Source: Actinoplanes palleronii (GTDB taxonomy: Bacteria > Actinomycetota > Actinomycetes > Mycobacteriales > Micromonosporaceae). From it: DNA of 64,000 nt. Below the pieces are notes generated by a model that was not told the origin of the DNA, ran no database searches, and saw nothing but the letters and a program-made list of their open reading frames with translations. The position numbers and the translations under genes were made by a program. This document shows positions 42,140-49,750 of this stretch, piece after piece; the first letter of the stretch is position 1, and each line of letters begins with the position of its first letter. The stretch is taken from the NCBI RefSeq assembly GCF_016862315.1, contig NZ_BOMS01000053.1, positions 62,001-126,000 of the forward strand. Direction: 5' to 3'.

Positions 42140-42960
42140 GGGTGACGGGGGTGGGGCGGGTGTTCGGGCAGGAGCGGTACTCGGCGCGGTTCGAGTGGGG
42201 GCCGTCGGGAGCTGACGCGGTGGCGGCCGGGGCGGCGTTCGTGGCGGTGGTGGACGTCCTGTCGTTCACCACGGCGTTGAGCGTCGCGGTGGAGAACGGC
42301 GTCGCGGTGATGCCCTACCCGTGGCGGGACGGCACCGAGGTGGCTGCGGCGGCACGGTACGACGCCGAGCTGGCGGTGGGGCGGTCGGCGGCCGGCCCGG
42401 ACGAGATCAGCCTGTCGCCGGCGGCCATCCGGCGGGTGGCGACCGGGCGCCGGATCGAGCGGCTGGTGCTGCCGTCACCCAACGGCTCGGCCATCTGCGC
42501 GCGCCTCTCGGCAGCCGGCAGCGCCCGCCCGGCCGGTGAGGCGGTGACGGTGCTCGGGGTGTGCCTGCGCAACGCGGCGATCGCGGGGGAGTGGGTGCGG
42601 GCCCGGCTCGCCGGTCGGCCGGTCGCGGTGGTCGCGGCGGGGGAGCGGTGGCCGGATGGTTCGCTGCGGCCGGCCGTGGAGGATCTGTGGGGTGCGGGAG
42701 CGTTCCTGGCCGGGTTCAGCGATCTGTCACCGGAGGCGGAGTCGGCGGTGGCCGCCTATCGGGCCGTGGCGGGTCGTGTGCCGGCCGCTCTCGCCGCGGC
42801 GGCTTCGGGCCGTGAGCTGGCCGCTCTGGATCATCCCGGGGCCGCGGCTCGCAGCTTCGCCGAGGATGTCGCGATCGCCGCCGAGGTCGACGCGTCCACA
42901 GCTGTCCCGGTCCTGCAGGACGGCTGGTTCCGCCGAGCGGAACCGACCCCGCCAGGTTGA
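42136..42960 (+). CDS. 2-phosphosulfolactate phosphatase family (ComB-like) protein
   Basis: This 274-residue protein fits the ComB family. VVDVLSFTTALSVAVENG is the acidic metal and Ser/Thr segment, LPSPNGSAICARL the second motif, VLGVCLRNA the third, and VAAGERWPDGSLRPAVEDL the glycine-rich fourth. ComB removes phosphate from 2-phosphosulfolactate in coenzyme M synthesis. Actinomycetes do not make coenzyme M, so the substrate here is probably another phosphorylated hydroxyacid. The GTG at 42136 overlaps the preceding stop. Confidence 0.85.
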   Translation: MRVTGVGRVFGQERYSARFEWGPSGADAVAAGAAFVAVVDVLSFTTALSVAVENGVAVMPYPWRDGTEVAAAARYDAELAVGRSAAGPDEISLSPAAIRRVATGRRIERLVLPSPNGSAICARLSAAGSARPAGEAVTVLGVCLRNAAIAGEWVRARLAGRPVAVVAAGERWPDGSLRPAVEDLWGAGAFLAGFSDLSPEAESAVAAYRAVAGRVPAALAAAASGRELAALDHPGAAARSFAEDVAIAAEVDASTAVPVLQDGWFRRAEPTPPG

Positions 42961-43039
42961 TCATCGCTGCCGATCGGATGGTTCCGCCAACCCGATGCCG
43001 CGACGCCGCGACTTCGGGACTTCGGGACCCCGCGGCACC

Positions 43040-43230
43040 GGGACTCCGCGACCTCGCGGCGCCGCGCTGCTTGGGCGTCGCGGCTTGAAGACGCTGCGAC
43101 TTCGGGACTCCGCGTTCTCGCGGTGCCGTGGTGTTTGGTTGTCGGGTCTTGGGACGCTGCGGCGCTGGATTCTGCGTTCTCGCGGCGCCGTGGTGCTCGG
43201 GCGTCGTGACTTAAGGACCACTGCGACGCT
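43040..43230. repeat. Three imperfect tandem repeats of about 62-64 bases
   Basis: Units begin at about 43040, 43104 and 43166. Each reads roughly GGGACTCCGCG, then TCTCGCGGCGCCG, then TTGGGCGTCG and a GACGCTGCGAC end. They lie in the 526-base gap (42961-43486) before aspS, which holds no supported gene. Similarity decays toward the third copy. The remaining part (43230-43440) shows nothing I can name, and a ribosome site AGGAG precedes aspS. Confidence 0.6.
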
Positions 43231-43486
43231 GAGGCGTCGGCCGTCAGCGCCACCAAGCGGAGGGCGCGTGCGGCGGCCCGCCACCGACAACCAGCAGCGA
43301 CAACGGACCACTGACACACCGACCGACCAAAGCCACCCACCGACCACAACAACAACCGCCGGTGCGATCACCGCGCCGCCCCCCGAACCGGGCGGCGACC
43401 GCGCCCACTGGCCCGTGACACGCGGCGGCTGGCGCTCCTGACAGAATGTCGGGTGCGCCCCGCGAACTCTGTTAGGAGACGTTTCC

Positions 43487-45304
43487 GTGATCAGGACCCA
43501 TGACGCCGGCAGTCTGCGTGCGAGCGACGCCGGCACGACGGTGACGCTCGCCGGGTGGGTGGCCCGCCGGCGCGACCACGGCGGTGTCATCTTCGTCGAC
43601 CTGCGGGACGGCTCGGGCGTGGTGCAGGTGGTCTTCCGCGAGGAGGACGCGCACGCGCTGCGCAACGAGTTCTGCGTGAAGGTCGTCGGCGAGGTCAACG
43701 CCCGCCCGGCCGGCAACGAGAACCCGGATCTCGCCACCGGCGCGATCGAGGTCGTCGCCAGTGAGCTGACCGTGCTCTCCGAGGCGGCCCCGCTGCCGCT
43801 GCCGATCGACGACGCGGTCACCGCGTCCGACGACATCCGGCTCAAGTACCGCTACCTCGACCTGCGCCGTTCCGGCCCGTCGAAGGCGCTGCGCCTGCGC
43901 AGCCGGGCCAACCAGATCGCCCGCGAGGTGCTGCACGCCCGCGACTTCAACGAGATCGAGACGCCGACCCTGACCCGGTCGACGCCGGAGGGCGCGCGCG
44001 ACTTCCTGGTCCCGGTCCGCCTGCAGCCCGGCGCCTGGTACGCGCTGCCGCAGTCCCCGCAGCTGTTCAAGCAGCTGCTGATGGTGGCCGGCATGGAGCG
44101 GTATTACCAGATCGCCCGCTGCTACCGCGACGAGGACTTCCGCGCCGACCGGCAGCCGGAGTTCACCCAGCTCGACATCGAGATGTCGTTCGTGACGCAG
44201 GACGACATCATCGCGCTCGGCGAGGAGATCGTCAGCAAGCTCTGGAGCGAGCTCGCCGACTACCAGGTGCAGCTGCCGATCCCGCGGATCACCTGGACCG
44301 ACGCGATGAACCGCTACGGTTCCGACAAGCCCGACCTGCGCTACGGGGTCGAGCTGGTCGAGCTGACCGACTACCTGCGTGGCACGGCGTTCCGCGTCTT
44401 CGCCGGTGCGATCGACGCCGGCGGTTACGTCGGCGCGGTCGTGATGCCGGGTGGCGCCGCGCAGACCCGCAAGGAGCTGGACGGCTGGCAGGACTGGGCG
44501 AAGGCCCGGGGCGCCCGCGGCCTGGCCTACGTGGTCCTCGACGCCGAGACCGGCGAGCCGAAGGGCCCGGTCGCGAAGAACTTGTCGCCCGAGCACCTGT
44601 CCGGCCTGGCCGACGCGGTCGGCGCCAAGCCGGGTGACGCGGTCTTCTTCGCCGCGGCCAACGAGCGTCGCGACGCGCAGGAGCTGCTCGGCGCCGCGCG
44701 CATCGAGATCGCCAAGCGGGCCAAGCTGATCGACGAGTCGGCCTGGGCGTTCTGCTGGGTGGTCGACGCGCCGATGTTCGAACGGACCTCGAACGAGGAT
44801 GGGACAGCGGGCGGTTGGACCGCGGTCCACCACCCGTTCACCTCGCCGAACGACGAGTGGCTCGACAACTTCGAGTCCGCTCCGGACAAGGCGCTGGCCT
44901 ACGCGTACGACATCGTCGTGAACGGCAACGAGATCGGTGGCGGCTCGGTCCGTATCCACCGCGGTGACGTGCAGAGCCGGGTCTTCGACCTGCTCGGCAT
45001 CACCCCGGACGAGGCGCAGGACAAGTTCGGCTTCCTGCTCGAGGCGTTCAAGTACGGCCCGCCGCCGCACGCCGGCATCGCGCTGGGCTGGGACCGGACC
45101 TGCATGCTGCTCGGCGGGTTCGACTCGATCCGCGAGGTCATCTCGTTCCCGAAGAGCCGCGGCGGTTTCGACCCGCTGACCGGCGCGCCCACGCCGATCA
45201 CCGCGCAGCAGCGTCTGGAGGCGGGCGTCGACGCCAAGCCGAAGGCCGCCGCGGGCACGCCCGGCACCGACGGCCAGGCCGCCCCGGTGGAACGCTCGAA
45301 CTGA
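43487..45304 (+). CDS. aspS: Aspartyl-tRNA synthetase
   Basis: The 605-residue class IIb enzyme charges tRNA-Asp in the cytosol. The OB-fold anticodon domain spans about 1-110 (LAGWVARRRDHGGVIFVDLR). Motif 2 is CYRDEDFRADRQPEFTQLD, a bacterial GAD insert covers about 290-420, and motif 3 is GIALGWDR. The bacterial type may also charge tRNA-Asn if no AsnRS exists, which this window cannot show. The GTG start follows AGGAG. A 25-residue Ala/Gly/Pro tail is extra. A hairpin follows the stop. Confidence 0.97.
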   Translation: MIRTHDAGSLRASDAGTTVTLAGWVARRRDHGGVIFVDLRDGSGVVQVVFREEDAHALRNEFCVKVVGEVNARPAGNENPDLATGAIEVVASELTVLSEAAPLPLPIDDAVTASDDIRLKYRYLDLRRSGPSKALRLRSRANQIAREVLHARDFNEIETPTLTRSTPEGARDFLVPVRLQPGAWYALPQSPQLFKQLLMVAGMERYYQIARCYRDEDFRADRQPEFTQLDIEMSFVTQDDIIALGEEIVSKLWSELADYQVQLPIPRITWTDAMNRYGSDKPDLRYGVELVELTDYLRGTAFRVFAGAIDAGGYVGAVVMPGGAAQTRKELDGWQDWAKARGARGLAYVVLDAETGEPKGPVAKNLSPEHLSGLADAVGAKPGDAVFFAAANERRDAQELLGAARIEIAKRAKLIDESAWAFCWVVDAPMFERTSNEDGTAGGWTAVHHPFTSPNDEWLDNFESAPDKALAYAYDIVVNGNEIGGGSVRIHRGDVQSRVFDLLGITPDEAQDKFGFLLEAFKYGPPPHAGIALGWDRTCMLLGGFDSIREVISFPKSRGGFDPLTGAPTPITAQQRLEAGVDAKPKAAAGTPGTDGQAAPVERSN

Positions 45305-45316
45305 TCCGGTCGCGCC

Positions 45317-45344
45317 GCCCGGCCGGACTCGATTCCGGCCGGGC
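45317..45344 (+). terminator. Hairpin terminator after aspS
   Basis: Perfect 11-base arms GCCCGGCCGGA and TCCGGCCGGGC around a six-base loop begin 13 bases after the aspS stop. No T tract follows. Confidence 0.7.
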
Positions 45345-45380
45345 GTGCGCGGGCGCGCTGTTCCTGTGAGACTGGTCGGC

Positions 45381-45869
45381 GTGGAGCCGACCATCGTCCA
45401 GTGCGCCGAGCAGCTGTATGTCGGCCGCCGCGAATCGATCACCATGACCGAATTCGCCCGCATCGCCGACCACCTGCCCACCATGTTCTCCGGCCTGGCC
45501 CAGCGCGGCGTGGCCACCACCGGCGCGCCGTTCTTCCGCTACCGCATGATCGACATGGCGGCGGAGATGGTGGTCGAGGCCGGCATCCCGGTCGCCGGCC
45601 CGGTCCCGGTCGACGCGCCCGACTTCCTGGACCGGCTGCCGGCCGGCCGCTACGCCACGGTCAGCCACGTCGGCCACCCCGATCAATTGATGAGCATCAC
45701 CGCGCGCCTGCTCGACTGGGCCCAGCGCAACGGCCTGACCTGGGACATGACGCCCACCCCCACCGGCGAGTTGTGGAACGCCCGCGTCGAGATGCTGATG
45801 ACCAACCCCGCCGAGCAGCCCGACATGCACAAATGGGAAACGGTGCTGCTCTTCAAGCTCGCCGACTGA
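45381..45869 (+). CDS. GyrI-like / AraC effector-binding-domain protein
   Basis: The 162-residue protein fits the stand-alone effector-binding fold (GyrI-like). It has two beta-alpha-beta halves: VQCAEQLYVGRRESITMTEF, then ATTGAPFFRYRMID, and LPAGRYATVSHVGHPDQL. Such proteins bind small hydrophobic compounds and may act as sensors or sinks. The GTG at 45381 was chosen because the upstream codons overlap the aspS terminator region and do not fit the fold. No DNA-binding domain is present. It faces the palindromic element near 46091. Confidence 0.8.
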   Translation: MEPTIVQCAEQLYVGRRESITMTEFARIADHLPTMFSGLAQRGVATTGAPFFRYRMIDMAAEMVVEAGIPVAGPVPVDAPDFLDRLPAGRYATVSHVGHPDQLMSITARLLDWAQRNGLTWDMTPTPTGELWNARVEMLMTNPAEQPDMHKWETVLLFKLAD

Positions 45870-45929
45870 CCGATTCCCATCACCGCCCGCCTTTCGCCGC
45901 CGGGCCGCGCATCACGATCCACCCCATGT

Positions 45930-46143
45930 GGTACGACTACGGAGCGCCCGTGCGCAGGCTACGAGCCGAGTCCCGCCCGTGAGGCCGCCGCGACACCGCG
46001 CCACCCCGGACCGCGGCCGCGCCACCAGCCCGCGCCACTCACCGCGCAAGGCCGTCACCACCCCGGACCGCAGCGCGCCTCGCGGTGGTTGGCTGGTCGT
46101 CAGGGGTGTCTCCGCGACGCGGAGACACCCCTGACAGCCAGCC
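45930..46143. repeat. Composite palindromic intergenic element, copy B
   Basis: Positions 45930-45995 repeat the left part of the element at 12003 almost base for base (GGTACGA, TACGGAGCGC, CGCAGGCTACGAGCC, TCCCGCCCGTGAGGC). The block CCCCGGACCGCAGCGCG recurs at 46061. A palindrome with 26-base arms and two mismatches (46091-46116 / 46118-46143) closes the copy. It lies between converging genes, like copy A. The remaining bases of the 45870-46196 gap hold no gene. Confidence 0.7.
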
Positions 46144-46196
46144 GAAGGCCTGGAGCGCGGCGGCGACCGTGATCCGGGACCGCCGGGCGCCCGCGT

Positions 46197-47348
46197 TCAG
46201 GAGGCGGGGCCGATCAGGCCGGTGGTGTGCACCGAAGCCGCCAGCAGGGCCGGATCACCGAACACCCGCCAGGCCTCGACGGCAGCATCCGCAAACTTGA
46301 TCGCATGCGCGTCCCCCGACACCACCGCCCGATCGAACACCTCCGCCGGATCGAGCGCGGCGTCCCGGCCGGAACCGGAACCCCGATCAAGCGCCGGGCC
46401 GCCCCCGAGCGCCGACGCGGCCCCGAGCGCTGACGTCGCCCCGAGCGCTGACGCCGGCCCGAGCGTGGAGGACGGCTCGCGCGTGGCGGACGGGTCGGGG
46501 GTGGTGGGGGAATAGGCCGCGGTCACTGCCGCTGCGGCTGCCCAGGCGGCGGCCAGGCTCGGGGTGGTCAGGGATGATGGGAGGGCGGGCAGCGTTCGCA
46601 GCACGGCGGCTGGTGCGGTCGCGGCGTGCACGAGCATGACCGGGTTGCCGTATCCGTACCGAAGATGGTGCCGGACCGCTGCCGCGACGATCTGTCGCAG
46701 GCGGTCCTCGGCCGCACCGCTCCCCGGCACCGCGCCGGCCGACTGTGGCCACGCGGGCAGGTCGGCGAGCTGAGCGAGCCGGTTCCGGATGCCGAACCGC
46801 TGATCCGGCACCCGCGGCACGGCGTCCAGCGCGCTCCGCGGGTCGCTCGCCGGATACGCCCCGTGCCCGGCCGGCGCGAGCGGCTGCCACCGCGCGGCCC
46901 AGTATGCGAGCCCCTGACCGAGCTCCGCCACCCGCTCCGGCGTCTCCCGGTCGAGCAGCGCCCGCACCGCGTGCCCGACCCTGATCACCCCGTGCGTGGC
47001 ACCCGCGGCGATACCAGGCAGCAGCCGCGGCCACCAGGTCGCCAGCACCTCCCGCCACGGCCCGGACCGGGTCTCCCGTTCGAAGAAGCCCAGCCAGTCC
47101 GCGGTTCGGGTCGGGTCGCCGAGGGGATCCCGCCAGCCCTCGGCGGAGATCGGCGCGATGCCGCGCGGCGCCTCGTCCAGGCGATCCCGGTAGGCGTCGA
47201 TCCACCGGTGCACATCGTCTGCGTGTCCGTTCCTGATCAACGCCTCGGTCGCCATCGGCGCGTGGTTGGAGAGCCAGCCGTCGTGCTCCGGCCCGGTCCC
47301 GTGGAGCCGGACCAGCGCTTCGTCAAGCGTGTCGTTTTCCATGCTCAC
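46197..47348 (-). CDS. Questin-oxidase-like family protein
   Basis: The 383-residue protein resembles the questin oxidase family (PF14027). The opening segment WLSNHAPMATEALIRNG, HRWIDAYRDRLDEAP and HGVIRVGHAVRALL, with repeated His residues, supports this. Family members in fungi perform Baeyer-Villiger oxidation of anthraquinones. Bacterial homologs are uncharacterised. Residues about 290-325 are a low-complexity insert of Ser-Ala-Leu-Gly-Ala units not expected in the family. The GTG at 47348 is used; ATG at 47342 is an equal alternative. The ArsR regulator diverges from it. Confidence 0.7.
   Translation of the reverse strand: MSMENDTLDEALVRLHGTGPEHDGWLSNHAPMATEALIRNGHADDVHRWIDAYRDRLDEAPRGIAPISAEGWRDPLGDPTRTADWLGFFERETRSGPWREVLATWWPRLLPGIAAGATHGVIRVGHAVRALLDRETPERVAELGQGLAYWAARWQPLAPAGHGAYPASDPRSALDAVPRVPDQRFGIRNRLAQLADLPAWPQSAGAVPGSGAAEDRLRQIVAAAVRHHLRYGYGNPVMLVHAATAPAAVLRTLPALPSSLTTPSLAAAWAAAAAVTAAYSPTTPDPSATREPSSTLGPASALGATSALGAASALGGGPALDRGSGSGRDAALDPAEVFDRAVVSGDAHAIKFADAAVEAWRVFGDPALLAASVHTTGLIGPAS
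46405..46476. repeat. Four 18-base tandem repeats inside the questin-oxidase-like gene
   Basis: Units start at 46405, 46423, 46441 and 46459, each CCGAGCG followed by a variable 11 bases. On the coding strand they give a six-residue Ala-Ser-Ala-Leu-Gly-Ala period. The repeat keeps the frame, so copy number could vary without breaking the gene. Confidence 0.7.
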
Positions 47349-47432
47349 GAGCCTGCAACCTCAACCCGGCTTGACTTCAAGTCCCGGAAGGCCCAGCTCA
47401 CGGCACGTCGGCGCCAATGATGCACAATTGCT

Positions 47433-47460
47433 TTGCATAACTTCTGTGCACAGTTATTGT
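47433..47460 (+). promoter_or_regulatory. Promoter and operator for the ArsR-MFS operon, leaderless transcript
   Basis: TTGCAT (47433-47438) and TATTGT (47455-47460) are 16 bases apart. Start of transcription would fall at the ATG at 47467, so the message is leaderless. The inverted repeat ATAACT (47437-47442) / AGTTAT (47452-47457) lies between the boxes, where a bound ArsR protein would block RNA polymerase. The stretch is notably AT-rich for this genome. Confidence 0.6.
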
Positions 47461-47466
47461 GGATGC

Positions 47467-48126
47467 ATGGCCGACGAACTCACACAGGTCCACCTCACCG
47501 GGGAGCAGATCCGCGCCCTGGCCCACCCGCTGCGGCTCCGGCTGCTCGGCCAGCTGCGGCTGGCCGGCCCGGCCACGGCCACCTCGCTCGCCACCGCCCT
47601 GGCCACCAACACCGGCGCGACCAGCTATCACCTGCGTCAGCTCGCCGAGGCCGGTTTGGTCATCGAGGAGCAGCGCGCGGGCAGTGGCCGGCAGCGCTGG
47701 TGGCGGGCCGCGCACGACATGTCCAGCTTCCGGCGCAGCTACTACGACGGCGACCCGGAGGCCACCGCGGCCGCCGAGTGGCTGCAGAGGCAACAGGTCA
47801 GCCGCTTCGCCGAGCTGGCGGAGAACTGGCGTCGTGCGTTGCCCGGCGAGACACCGGCCTGGCAGGACACCGCCGAGATCTCCGACTACATGCTCGAGCT
47901 GGGCTCGGCGCAGACCCAGGCGATGATGCGCGACATCGAGGAGGTCATCGAGCGCTATCGCAAGTTCGGCCTGGACGAGCCCGCGCCGGACACGCGCTCG
48001 GTCGCCCTCTACACGTCCGCCCTGCCCCGCATCGAAGGCGTGATGGAAGGCGGAAAGAGCGGCACGGAAGGCGGAGAAGGCGGGTCCGGGGAAGACGACG
48101 CGACCGGGGACGAGGCTGACCGATGA
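47467..48126 (+). CDS. ArsR-type winged-helix regulator (HTH_20)
   Basis: The 219-residue protein opens with the winged helix: IRALAHPLRLRLLGQLRLAG, then NTGATSYHLRQLAEAGLVIE and the wing GSGRQRWWRAAHD. No ArsR metal-binding Cys set is seen, so it likely responds to an organic ligand. The C-terminal helical part (residues about 110-190) probably dimerises. A Gly/Glu-rich tail of 25 residues ends in the four-base overlap with the transporter gene. The coupling suggests it controls that transporter and itself through the operator just upstream. Confidence 0.88.
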   Translation: MADELTQVHLTGEQIRALAHPLRLRLLGQLRLAGPATATSLATALATNTGATSYHLRQLAEAGLVIEEQRAGSGRQRWWRAAHDMSSFRRSYYDGDPEATAAAEWLQRQQVSRFAELAENWRRALPGETPAWQDTAEISDYMLELGSAQTQAMMRDIEEVIERYRKFGLDEPAPDTRSVALYTSALPRIEGVMEGGKSGTEGGEGGSGEDDATGDEADR

Positions 48127-49406
48127 TGGCGCTCTCCGTGCGGCAGGTCCGGTTCCGCTTCCTGCTCCTCGTCACGCTGCGCTGGTTCCCGGTCGGCTTG
48201 ACCATCCCGATGCTCGTGCTGCTCCCGCTCGAGCGCGGCCTCACCATCGCCCAGGCCGGCACGGTCGCCGCGGTGCAGGGTTTCACCGTGCTGGTCCTCG
48301 AGCTGCCCACCGGCGGGTTCGCCGACGCGTTCGGCCGGCGCCCGCTGCTGCTGATCGCCGGGGTGGTCAACGTGGCCGCGCTGGCCGTGATGAGCGTCGC
48401 CGACACGTTCGCGCTCTTCGCCCTGGCCTGGCTGCTGCAGGGGGTGTTCCGGGCGCTGGACAGCGGCCCGCTGGACTCCTGGTTCGTCGACGAGTCACTG
48501 GCCGCGGACGAGCACGCCGACATCGAGACCGGGCTGAGCCACGGCTCGGTCGCGCTCAGCCTCGGCATCGCGGGCGGGGCCCTGGTCAGCGGGGGACTGG
48601 TCTGGCTCGGGCCGGTCGGCCGGGTGAGCGCGCTGACCGTACCCATGCTTGTTGCTCTTGGTTTGAGCCTGGTGAGCACGCTGGCGGTGGCGCTGCTGAT
48701 GCATGAGGCCCGCCCGGCTCGCGGATGGGCGGCCGTGGCCGCCTCGCTCCGCGGCGTGCCGGTCGCGATCGGCTCCGCGCTGGGCCTGGCCCGCCGGTCC
48801 CGGGTGGTGTTCGCGTTGATCATGGTGGAGCTGCTGTGGAGCTTCGGCATGGTCACCTTCGAGAAGCTGATGCCGATCCGGCTCAGCGAGGTGCTGGCCG
48901 ACAAAGACGGTGCGGCGGCGCTGATGGGCCCGGTCAGCTCGGTGGGATGGGCGGCCTCGGCGGCCGGCGCCGCGCTGGTGCCGCTGCTCATCCGGCGGGT
49001 CGGCGCGCCCTGGGCCGGTTTCACCCTGCGGATCGTGCAGGGTCTGACGATCGTCGCGATGGGTCTGCTGGCCGGCCCGGCCGGGGTGATCACCGGGTTC
49101 CTGCTGACCTACGCGGCGCACGGCGCGGCCAACCCGGTGCACGCCGGGCTGCTGCACCGGCAGGCCGAGGGGGAGTACCGCACCAGCCTGCTCTCGCTCA
49201 ACTCGATGGTCGGCCAGCCGGGCTTCGCGATCGGGGCGATCGTGCTGACCGCGTTCGCGCAGAGTGCCGGCGTCAGCGCGGCCATGGTGGCGGGCGCCGT
49301 GGTGCTCGCCGTGGCCGCTCCGCTCTATCTGGTGAAACCCAAGTTTCGGGAACCCATTGATGCGGGTACCCCTTCAGCATCGGCTCTCACCCCCGGAGGA
49401 ACCTGA
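48123..49406 (+). CDS. MFS transporter under ArsR control
   Basis: This 427-residue protein has 12 predicted hydrophobic segments and the helix 2-3 motif ELPTGGFADAFGRRPLLLIA. The closest type is the drug- or multidrug-efflux MFS with an exposed WFVDESL loop, often found behind ArsR/HTH_20 regulators in actinomycetes. Its start (ATGA) overlaps the regulator stop and its stop (TGATG) touches the next small gene. The substrate is unknown; export of a toxic compound is the simplest reading. Confidence 0.88.
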   Translation: MMALSVRQVRFRFLLLVTLRWFPVGLTIPMLVLLPLERGLTIAQAGTVAAVQGFTVLVLELPTGGFADAFGRRPLLLIAGVVNVAALAVMSVADTFALFALAWLLQGVFRALDSGPLDSWFVDESLAADEHADIETGLSHGSVALSLGIAGGALVSGGLVWLGPVGRVSALTVPMLVALGLSLVSTLAVALLMHEARPARGWAAVAASLRGVPVAIGSALGLARRSRVVFALIMVELLWSFGMVTFEKLMPIRLSEVLADKDGAAALMGPVSSVGWAASAAGAALVPLLIRRVGAPWAGFTLRIVQGLTIVAMGLLAGPAGVITGFLLTYAAHGAANPVHAGLLHRQAEGEYRTSLLSLNSMVGQPGFAIGAIVLTAFAQSAGVSAAMVAGAVVLAVAAPLYLVKPKFREPIDAGTPSASALTPGGT

Positions 49407-49621
49407 TGCTTGCGATCGCCGCAGCTGTCGTTTTCGGTATCTACCTGCTCGCTGACCTGTTCGACACGAACTTCGGCGCGCCCGACCTGTTCAACTTCTC
49501 CACGATGGCGTCGCTCGGCCTGCTGCTGCTCTCGCTCTACCTGGCCGGCGTGGGTCGTGGCCCGTCCACCGGCACCGGCAGTGGCCGTCGGTTCGCCGGC
49601 CGTCGCCCCGGCCGCGGCTGA
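49406..49621 (+). CDS. Small two-helix membrane protein
   Basis: The 71-residue protein has two hydrophobic helices (AIAAAVVFGIYLLADLF and MASLGLLLLSLYLAGVG) joined by an acidic linker with NFGAPDLFNF, and a basic Arg/Gly tail that would lie in the cytosol. No family is recognised with certainty, though similar short proteins occur in actinomycetes. Its ATG overlaps the MFS stop by one base, so it is co-translated and may assist that transporter. Confidence 0.72.
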   Translation: MLAIAAAVVFGIYLLADLFDTNFGAPDLFNFSTMASLGLLLLSLYLAGVGRGPSTGTGSGRRFAGRRPGRG

Positions 49622-49750
49622 TCCACACCGCTCCTCCGCGGGCCCGCGCGTGCACGCACAGTAGTGCCGCACTCGCGGGCCGGGAGCGTGTCCACACGTG
49701 GTGACGTGGCATTTCGGATCGGCCCCGACGGGCCGGTACTGTCGGTTGTG

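Noticed and set aside
42136..42960. Evidence for coenzyme M synthesis from the ComB-like gene
   Set aside because: No other coenzyme M genes nearby and the pathway is not known in actinomycetes.
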